64,000 nt of DNA from Allomyces macrogynus ATCC 38327 (Eukaryota > Blastocladiomycota > Blastocladiomycetes > Blastocladiales > Blastocladiaceae), in contig GG745342.1 of NCBI GenBank assembly GCA_000151295.1, positions 820,837-884,836 on the forward strand, given 5' to 3'. How positions within the stretch are numbered: the stretch's first letter is position 1; every line of letters starts with the position of its first letter. The notes under the pieces are model-generated. The model did not search any database and was not told the origin of the DNA. It was given only the letters and a program-made list of their open reading frames with translations. The translations under genes were made by a program, and so were the position numbers. Of the stretch, positions 56,594-64,000 are shown one piece after another.

Positions 56594-57300
56594 TCACGAT
56601 ACAACGGATACGTGTTGGGGACAATCACGACAATCGTGAATGAAGAGGTTGGGCGCCGTGACGCGGCGCAACCGAAGTGGCTTCAGAGGCTGGTCCAGGT
56701 CATTTCGCGGTTTGGATGAAAACGGGTGTGTCATGACAATGAGCGTTTTGACTTGGTCCGCCAATGCAAAGAAACTCGTGAGTGGCAATGGTTCACGCAG
56801 CATGAACGTCGAATCAACAAGGGTCCGGAGCGCGCAAGTCGCAGGCAGATTTTCCATCCCCGAAATGACGGGAGCAGTACGCACAGTTTACCTGTGTTGA
56901 ACGTGATCATCGTGATCTGCTGGCATGCGTCAGTCAAGAACCAGACGATATCGTTTGCGGACGCTGAAACAGAACAGTGCACATGGCTCAAAAGAGTTGT
57001 GCAAAACCGTCAGGATTGGCGATACTGAGCCCAGGCATAGAAGGCTGTGTCACCTGAACAAGCAGCCGGCCACGACGGCTCTGAACGAGACGGATGGCCG
57101 TGATCCACAGCGCGGGCACACGGTTGGTCCTGGTCGCTTCCTTTCCCAACATCGTGTGCAGTGCCAGAGACGCAAGGTCACTGTCTGGAGCAGGATCGAT
57201 GGTACACCACGCCGAGAGCCCAGGTTGAAAGCGGCAGTGGTGGCAGGAGCAGTCAAGTTCAATGTGAAGCCAGGTGGCACATTATCGGAGGATGGGGGAC
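56594..57300 (-). pseudogene. Decayed F-box/LRR paralogue, copy nearest the intact gene
   Basis: Reading 5' to 3' on the minus strand, frames switch but follow the intact neighbour: LHIELDCSCHHCRFQPGLSA plus WCTIDPAPDSD (match to ELDRYCRRC and WCTVDPVIDSD), NRVPALWITAIRLVQS (match to IRVPASWITDVALART), ISGMENLPATCALRTLV (match to FSGMSGLDVTFPETLALRTL), LADQVKTLIV and LRLRRVTAPNLFIHD. The stretch between is largely lost, so it is a truncated, frame-broken copy. Confidence 0.8.
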
Positions 57301-58860
57301 AGCCCCGACGATCGACGTAGCGCGCTGTCGCACAATATTGGCAAATCGTGCGGAACACAGCCGCGCGTTCACCTCGAGTCGGCGCAGTTTTGGGTGTACG
57401 AGCTTCGCGTGGTTGCCGGGCCCCATCGCGTCAGTCCATTTCAAAGAAATAAGTCGTGGGAAGGCTACGAGGAATGGAACGGCCCGATCGGTCCCGTCAG
57501 ATGTGTCGTCCTGGTCAATGGTGAGCACAGCGAGCATTGGGAGCCTCGGAAACATCAATTCGGTGCAGGCCGGTTGCTTGGTCCAGCCTAGGCGGGGAAG
57601 ATGGACGTGCGCGACGCGCAGGATGGGCAAAGGGTGGCAGCAAGAAGCATCATGAATGTGGCCGAGCTCGTGGCCGTGACCAGGGCCGGAAACGGCGAAG
57701 AGCGCGGCCAGTTGCGCCTGGAGGTGGGGGAATCGGGCGAGGACGAGCACGCCTTTCGGGGTCAATGGTCAAACTGGTCAGGTTGGTCATGCGCGTCACA
57801 TCCGGCAACTCAGCAATCGTCCGGTCGTGCTTGATGTTGAGTTCGGTCAGACGCGGCAGTACGTTCATGAGCCACTCGTTGACAAAGGAATTGGACGCCG
57901 TGACGTGGCGCAACCGCGTTGGTGTCGGCAATGGCGGGAATCGAGCAAGAAAGCGCATATCTTGGCGGCTTTATGGCTCCTCACTCCAGACCCGGCACAG
58001 GTTGGCCATGACAATCAGCGTCTCCACTTCCATGATCAAGGCCAATCACTGCCACTGCACAGAGGGAGACGGCGTCTCGGGACCGGAATTAATCACGAGC
58101 GTTCGGAGCGACTTTGTCAGTGGAAAAGCTATGTTAAATCCACTGCCGTGCCCCGAGAAAACAAGCGAGTGCAGACGTGGGAACACTGTCCACTCAATAT
58201 CTGCTGGGACTACGTGGGACAAGTGAAACGAGAGAACCGAGACCTGTTTACGTGTGGCCGCCAGGAGTGGGAGAATATCGTCATTTTGCGACGTGAGCTC
58301 ACAGCCAACACGCCGAAGGTGCGACAGGAGACGAGAGAGTCCAAGGTGCTCATCAACACAGACTCCAAGGGCAGGATCAACGAGGGCAAGCAGGATGTTT
58401 GGTGCAAGGGCGGTTCGAAGGATCAAACAAGCTGGCTCCAAGCAAAGGAGCGATCCACTTGCACACCAAGAGCACATGTTCACACCGTGGTTACTGCGGA
58501 CCAACTCGCACCTGGTGATGTTGCACCGTCCATACGTATTGATTGGGCCCTGCCGGAGAGACGTGGGCAGGTGGAGAGTGTGCCAGCGGTCGAATGCAAT
58601 CGTTCGAATCGGGCAAGGGGGCACGGCCAGGAGCGTGATGGATGCCGTGCAGTCCAAGAAACAGTCCATGGTCAGAAGCGGCACCCGCAGACATGCGCCT
58701 CCTCAGCCGTTTCTCATCTGCTTCGTCGCGAGAGCCGCAAACGGCACGCGCCAGGACGGCACGTCGTGCGCACGAAAACCAGGCGGCAGTCAACGCTGAC
58801 GATGGCGGTCGGTCGCTGCGTCCAGGTAAGTAGCAAAGGTAACATGGCAAACATCATGAT
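57301..58860 (-). pseudogene. Decayed F-box/LRR paralogue, second copy
   Basis: It keeps the middle and C-terminal parts of the intact gene in several frames: LRRVGCELTSQNDDILPLLA, HSLVFSGHGSGFNIAFPLTK, SLRTLVINSGPETPS, FVNEWLMNVLPRLTELNIKH, MTNLTSLTIDPE, FPRLPMLAVLTIDQDDTSDG, FPRLISLKWTDAMGPGNHAK and RLEVNARL. Each matches a segment of the 54-56 kb protein in the same order. Stops and frame changes separate the segments. The far upstream end (58700-58860) is too diverged to assign firmly. Confidence 0.8.
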
Positions 58861-58962
58861 GCTAAATGCTCCCAAACATGATCTGGGCCGGGTACAGCCC
58901 CGCTCTCCCCTCTCTCTCCATTCTCCTCTCTCTCGCCTCCGCTTTCGTCGTCCTCACCAATT

Positions 58963-61248
58963 CTACGCTCTGACGGCAGCCCCCGCCGTAACCTCCTCGA
59001 GCGGCACAGGTCCACCCGCAGCCGCATCCACGACAACAATGCGGCCAAACTGCTGCGTCTCATCCACGAACCGGAACCCCAGGCGGCGCACGAGCGCGAG
59101 CACCGCCGGCCCGAGCTTATGCTGTCCCGACGAATGCTTGCCGAGCCCCACGACCAAAAACAGCGGCCGCTGCGGCCGCGGATGCGTGCGCGTTTCTCGT
59201 TCATACCACTCGTGCACGAGCAGCGGCACCGCCGCACGGGCCTGAAACACCGTGAGCCCATGCAAGTCGGCATGAATGTCGCCGACCGACTGGGGGACAT
59301 AGCTCGCCCACCGCAGCGTATTCCCACCGTCGTTCGCCATCGCGGCGACATGCTGCCGCTGCGCGTCGCGCGCGGCGCGCGTCGTCTCCTGCCGGGCCTG
59401 CACGATCGCCAGCGCCTGGTCGCGCTCAACGGCGCGGATCGCCGCCGTCAGTTCGTGCCCGTGGTCAGCGAGGACGGTGGCCACTTCCCCACCGACGCGG
59501 CCGAACTTGGCTTTGGATTTCACCGCGCGCGCAGCGGCAGCGAACCGGTCGGCGCGCGCCGCGTACAACGCGCCGAGCTTGGCTTCCATAGCCGCGGCCG
59601 CCGACGAGACCGATGCGCGTTGCGGTGCCGGACCCAGCCCGGCAGCAGCCGGCGATCCGTCCGAGACCGCGCGGCGACGCACCGGGAGTGGATCTAACAC
59701 CGTCGTCTCGGCCTTGATCGCCGCCTCGGACCGGTACTCCCTCTCGCGGCGGGTCACGGCGCGCGTTCCGGGCACGACCGCGTTCTTCCCCTTGTTCTTC
59801 TTGGCCGTCACACGCGTGAACCCGTGCTCGTTGGCCACCCGCCGCGCGTCTTTCGGCGACGCGAGCGCCTCAAACGCGTTCACGCTCGCCGTCGCCGGCC
59901 GCGCGGCACGCACGGTCTTGGGCGTGCGCTGGTTCCCGCCAAACTCGTCGTCGCCACCCGCCGCGCGCGCCCAGCTCGGCCGGTTATCGCCCGGCGCGTC
60001 GTCGGTGCCCGCGGCGACCGGGTCACCCATAAGCGCGGCAGCGGCACGTGCCGAGTCCCCGCCCGCCGCGCGCAACGCCGCACGTAATTCCGCCGCGTTC
60101 CGATCGGGAAACAGATCTCTGAGCGCATCGAGCCGTGGATCGCGTGGAGTCGGCGCCGGCAAGGGCGGCGGCGCCGCACGGGCAATCGCGGCCGACGACG
60201 GCGGCCCGGGCAGGAGGGAGCCGTGGTCGAGGCACGGGAATCCAGCGTCGATGCAGGCGCCGTCGCACGCGGGCTGTGCGGGGGGCGGTGGGTTGACCAG
60301 GAGCGATTCGGCCGCGGCCTGCACGTCGTTGGCGTGCCGCGCAAGGTGCGCCGCGAGCGTCGACGCGGGCACGTGCGGGAACAGGTCGAGCAGGGACGCG
60401 ACTTCCCGGGTGAGCGCCGGGGATGATGCCGGAGGCGCGAGCGGCGGCTTCTTCCTGCGCCGCGTCTTGTGGCGCGCCGCCGTCGCGGCGTGCCAGGCGT
60501 CGTCGGCCGGGGCGGATGCGGGTGGGGAGGAGGAAGAGGAGTTGGTGGCCAAGGACGACGAGGACGATGTGGCCGACGGCGACGCCGAGGCGGCATCGTC
60601 GTCGTCGACAGCGAGCAGGGCCATGGCCATGTCGACGGCGTCGTCCATCTGCGTGCCGCACACGCGCGCGACGTCAGCGAGCGCGCGCGCGGGCAAATCC
60701 GGGAACATTTCGACCAGCGTGAGCAGGACGGCCGCGTGCACGTCGTCGTTGATATCGCCCGCGGCCGGGTCGAGGTTGTCCTGGTCCTCGACGTCAAAGT
60801 CCGCCTCGTGGTCAGAGCTGGCATCGTCGCCCGCGGTGGGCTCGTGGTACCGCAGCAGGTCGATGCGGAGCGGCATCGAAGCCGTGGCCGGACGCGGCAG
60901 GGCCGAGGACGCGGTGTCGGCGGCGAGCAACATGCCATCGCACAGGAGAGCGAACGCGTGCGAATCGAGGTGCAGCTGCGCACAGACCCAGGTGAAGACG
61001 TCGGCAGGTGACGTGGCCAGGAGCTATCGTGGGGGAAAAGGGAGGGAGCGCGATCAGACGCAGGGGACAAGAGGGCCGTTGGCGCGCGGTCCACGACTTG
61101 CCTGGTGCTCGACGGGCGTGCCGTCGCGGTCGCGCGCGACCAGGAGCACGCGCGTCTTGGTGGCGGCAGCGGAGGCGGGAGCGGCATTGGCCTTGGCCTT
61201 GTTGGCAGCAGAGCGGCGCTTGGCGGCGGACATGGCGGCAGCGGGCAT
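58963..61248 (-). CDS. CUE2: Cue2-like protein: CUE repeats, DUF1771 and Smr domain
   Basis: Two exons, 735 residues. The intron (61024-61101, 78 nt) has a GC donor (CAG|GCAAGT) and TAG acceptor; the join is frame-perfect. Residues ~30-110 (TRVLLVARDRDGTPVEHQLL, WVCAQLHLDSHAFALLCDG) resemble a ubiquitin-like fold. Three CUE-type helical units follow: LTLVEMFPDLPARALADVAR (~150), EVASLLDLFPHVPASTLAAH (~256) and LDALRDLFPDRNAAELRAAL (~347). DUF1771 comes next (KLGALYAARADRFAAAARAV), then the Smr domain with DLHGLTVFQA and VGLGKHSSGQHKLGPAVLAL. Yeast Cue2 has CUE domains plus Smr and cuts mRNA at collided ribosomes in no-go decay. The Smr DLHGLT and GxGxHS-like residues are present, so nuclease activity is plausible. 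Start 61248 (MPAAAMSAAKRR) or 61233. Confidence 0.85.
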
Positions 61249-62585
61249 GGCGAGTTTGGGCAGCGTGGCGACAGGGCGGCGCGCGATGGCCGGAACGGGG
61301 CAGAGCGGGAGCGGCGGGCGCTTGGAGCGTGGGTGGGTGCGCGAGTCGTGTGCTGCGGCAAGTGCGGGCCTGATTGCGGGCGTCGTTGTCGCGTGCTTGT
61401 CGTTGACAGGGTCGTCGTCGTCGTTGAGGTCGCGGTGTCGTTGTGGAATGCGTGGCAGCAGAGGGAGCGGCTGACTGTCGGCTCCCTGCGCCTGCCACGT
61501 GCTCGTGACCGAGGCATCAGCCGCTTCGGTGCCAGACTTGCCTCACTCAACTCACCACATTCTTTTGCACCAGTATGCTTGGTAGCACAACAAATCATGA
61601 CACTCACGCATGCTTCTGCACCCGCACAGGAGGAGGTGCGCCGGCGGCCGCCTCTCGTCCGTATTCGAAACCTTTCACGGGATCCTCAGCTCACGCTGAT
61701 GCGCGCCAGAACCCATGCACGGCATTCACCAACACTGCTGCAGAACAAGTCTGGAGCCGCAGTCTGGAGTGGTCTGGGGCAGTACCCGCTGAAAGCCCAG
61801 ATTTTGCAGCAAGAGCATTTTGTCGAACAAATCTTCGGCAAGGTATGTGGCGTTGGATGGCCTCAAAGCATCAGGCAGTTGACACGATTGTGCTTGAAAT
61901 GACACAATGGTGCCTCATCAAGGACTAGACTTCAAGCAACAAGTGCCACCCATGCTCACAGCCGACCATACGTATATATATTGTTTCGGACCCGATAATA
62001 TCACGAGGAGAGCGGAGCGTGGGCGATTTTGGAGACCGCGTGGTTAACGACCACAGCCCTGTCAACGATGGAAGTCAGTGGGGAGGCGACTCTGGAGTCG
62101 CAAGTCTTAGCGATGCCCAACAATAGGGGCGGCTCGTGCAGTGCTCCCGCTCTCCTCAATTTATTGCGAAATTGTTCTTTACCCATTGTGATTTCCGCAT
62201 TTTGAGCGAAAGCACGAAGGGGCTGTCATTTCCGTTGGCGCATCACACTTGATTGAACTGCTGAAGGTGAGCTGCTGCCTCACTGGGCCAATGTTGATGC
62301 GTCAACGCATCGCTGTATGCATCAAAGCGATGTGTCTGTCATTGATCGCGAATCCTTGCGCTGTCACGAAGAACAAAGGGGCATTTTACTCGCTGTAGCC
62401 CACAGTTGACTCGACCTCTTGCGTTCAAACACAATGCGAAGGTCTGGCAGCTTGTTGAAGTGCTGAATGACAACAATCCTCGCACCAGCTCAGGCGCCCC
62501 CCTCTTGGCTTCTACACAAGCCGCCTGGGCATCGACCACCTCGAAACGGACCTCGGGCGGCTGGCCCTCATGACACTCGTGACGA
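61249..62585. other. Intergenic
   Basis: 1.3 kb with no supported gene. It includes the upstream flank of the Cue2-like gene. AT content rises after ~61900. Confidence 0.45.
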
Positions 62586-63430
62586 CTACAAGTCGCGCGC
62601 TCCCCTGCCCCACACCTCCGCACCCATTTGGTTCAACGTGGACTGCGGCGTCGCACTCGACCGACCCAACGCGGCTGGTGCGGGTGCTGTGGGCGCAGAC
62701 GACGCAGACATGACGGGGTCAAATGACGACATTTGCGCGAGCGTGCTCCCACTGCCACCGCCGCTGCTTATGGTCGCAATCAGATTCGCCGACGATTTGT
62801 TCGCGAACGGATTGTTCATGCGCGGGCGCTTGGTTTCTGGCTCGACGATCGGTTCGGTGGTTGAATAATCATCTTTCGGGCCGTACTGCCTGCGGCGCGA
62901 CCGGTGTTGCGGGATCATAGGCGCGGGCGCGTCCGCATCGACTGGATCGGCCGGCCAGCGCCAAGCAGCCGACGGCGCATTTGCTGACGATGAGCCATAC
63001 GCCGACCAGCGCGACTGGTGCACAGTCACCACCAGCGACACATCGTCGTCGAGCAATGCATCCAACGAATCCACCGACTCGCGCGCCTGCTGAATCTGCC
63101 GCGGCGACCTTGACGGCCTTATCCAGCGACCTGTCGAGCACGAGCGCCGCGGTCAAATCCAGCGCGTGCTGCACGCGCTCGGCCTTGCACGCGGCCTGCA
63201 TGAGCACGAGCGCGAGATTATCGCTGTTCTTGGCAGTCCGATCAGCGGCACCCACCAGATCATCCAGGTCGAGACGCGCGGCTGCGCGGCTGTGTGGCAG
63301 TGGAATAAACCGGCCATTATCCACTGCGTTTCGAGCGACCCGTGGTCGTCCAGCATTCCGGCGGGCGGTGCAGTCGCGGAGCCGAAGACATTTGGCACTT
63401 GCGCCTCGATCCCAGTCATGGCCGGGCGCG
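62586..63430 (-). pseudogene. C-terminal fragment of Ctf4/WDHD1, frame-broken
   Basis: Minus-strand coding text in three frames matches the Ctf4 helical (SepB) domain order: VGPIPRPAMTGIEAQVPNVF, ATAPPAGMLDDHGSL and QWIMAGLFHCHTAAQP. After a one-base shift it continues with ARLDLDDLVGAADRTAKN and LALVLMQAACKAERVQHALD with LDRSLDKAVKVAA. After another shift come IQQARESVDSLDALLDDD, a Pro/Ser tail and RPRMNNPFANKSSANLI, ending near RGARDL. Ctf4 is the replisome hub linking CMG helicase to polymerase alpha. The WD40 and six-blade propeller parts expected upstream are not visible between 63430 and 64000, so this is probably a truncated duplicate. Assignment rests on remembered family pattern and spacing only. 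Confidence 0.55.
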
Positions 63431-63757
63431 GGATTGGCCCAACCACGCAGTGATCCGCCCTCGTGACCACATGTGGCCAATGCTGCCGTCTCTCGATGCC
63501 ACACTCAGCAACAAACAATCATCATTTGGTCCAGAGTGCATGCTGTTACACAAATGGCCGATGGCTTCGATTCTGTCACAGTCGCATGTTATGTTTGCCG
63601 CGACTAGCTTGACATGCGCCAGCACAGGCAGACGACGGTGGATTACACGTGCTGTCGTGATGTCGTGCTGATAACCGGCTGCACTCTACTCCATCGCGCC
63701 CCACCCTCTGGCCTTGCTCTCCCTCTCGTGTCTGAAAGGCACTTGCGGGTGCATTTC
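63421..63757. other. Intergenic
   Basis: No gene seen between the Ctf4-like fragment and the possible spliced ORF at the window edge. Confidence 0.4.
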
Positions 63758-63981
63758 ATGGTACATCGCAGGGCACGGCCGCGGCAGAATGCCAAGCGCG
63801 AACCCCTGCGCGGTGGCCAGAAGTGGAACGCTGATGGTCAGACGCAGGTGAGCACATTTTCGCTAATGCTTCTTCGCCAGTTGGTGGGCACGTCGCTGCG
63901 ACCAACTTACATGTCCACCTCCATTTACTTTTCCAGGACCGTTACAATTGGCCTCTTTTCAAGGCCAACAGACTGTCATGA
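63758..63981 (+). CDS. Possible short spliced ORF at the window edge
   Basis: ATG 63758 opens a 30-codon basic exon (MVHRRARPRQNAKREPLRGG) ending QTQ at a consensus donor GTGAGC (63848). An 89-nt intron ends in TTTTCCAG (63936), and exon 2 starts DRYNWPLFKANRL and stops at 63981. Splice signals are good and the frame is preserved, but the peptide is only 44 residues and matches nothing I know. It may be the 5' end of a gene that continues beyond the window through another splice, or chance. Confidence 0.3.
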
Positions 63982-64000
63982 ACCAGCCGGTCACTGGGTC

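Noticed and set aside
59477..61474. 665-codon plus-strand ORF
   Set aside because: Antisense to the Cue2-like gene, whose CUE and Smr motifs are unmistakable.
1..64000. tRNA, rRNA, CRISPR, complete transposon
   Set aside because: No T-loop-like GTTCGAATC box with a foldable partner, no regularly spaced repeats and no transposase or reverse transcriptase motifs were found by eye.

Overview
The window is nuclear DNA from a GC-rich, intron-containing fungus that makes a motile flagellum. Genes are split by short spliceosomal introns, mostly 61-107 nt, with gtacg/gtgcg-type donors and yag acceptors. Fungal hallmarks are Ran, a Ubp3-type deubiquitinase, Rad54, a Cue2-like protein, secreted fungal surface proteins and a giant DUF3712/LEA-like protein. 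Flagellar genes are an outer-arm dynein intermediate chain (DNAI2), the IFT dynein-2 intermediate chain (WDR34/DYNC2I2) and IFT22. This combination points to a zoosporic lineage. Blastocladiomycota (Catenaria/Allomyces type) would fit the high GC and compact genes, but the window alone does not settle the phylum.

Layout. 1-8 kb: 3' end of a Ser-rich membrane protein, RRP8 methyltransferase (+), an RPEL-repeat protein (-), Ran (-) and a secreted low-complexity protein (+). 9-11.5 kb: a broken DUF6604 gene and a leucine-rich ORF. 11.8-22 kb: DNAI2 (+), glucose-6-phosphate dehydrogenase (+), mitoribosomal bS18m (-), WDR34 (+) and an unknown polytopic membrane protein (-). 24.4-34.5 kb: one 3,251-residue membrane-anchored tandem-repeat protein. 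35-50 kb: a secreted protein with an apparent frameshift (-), Ubp3/USP10 (-), a Ser/Thr kinase (+), IFT22 (-, with an odd TGA), RAD54 (+) and another secreted protein (-). 50-54 kb: gene-poor, with diverged repeats and decayed coding sequence. 54-59 kb: one intact F-box/LRR gene followed by two rotting paralogues. 59-61 kb: a Cue2-like CUE/DUF1771/Smr protein with a GC-AG intron. 62.5-63.4 kb: a broken C-terminal piece of Ctf4/WDHD1.

How genes work together. DNAI2 (axonemal motor), WDR34 (retrograde IFT motor) and IFT22 (IFT-B GTPase) all serve the zoospore flagellum, but they are interspersed with housekeeping genes and are not an operon. Rad54 (recombination), Rrp8 (rRNA m1A), Ran (nuclear transport), G6PD (NADPH supply), bS18m (mitochondrial translation), Ubp3 (deubiquitination) and Cue2-like (ribosome-associated mRNA decay) are housekeeping. 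Multi-exon joins were checked by hand for reading frame and for fit to known family sequence. No database or splice-prediction run was possible.
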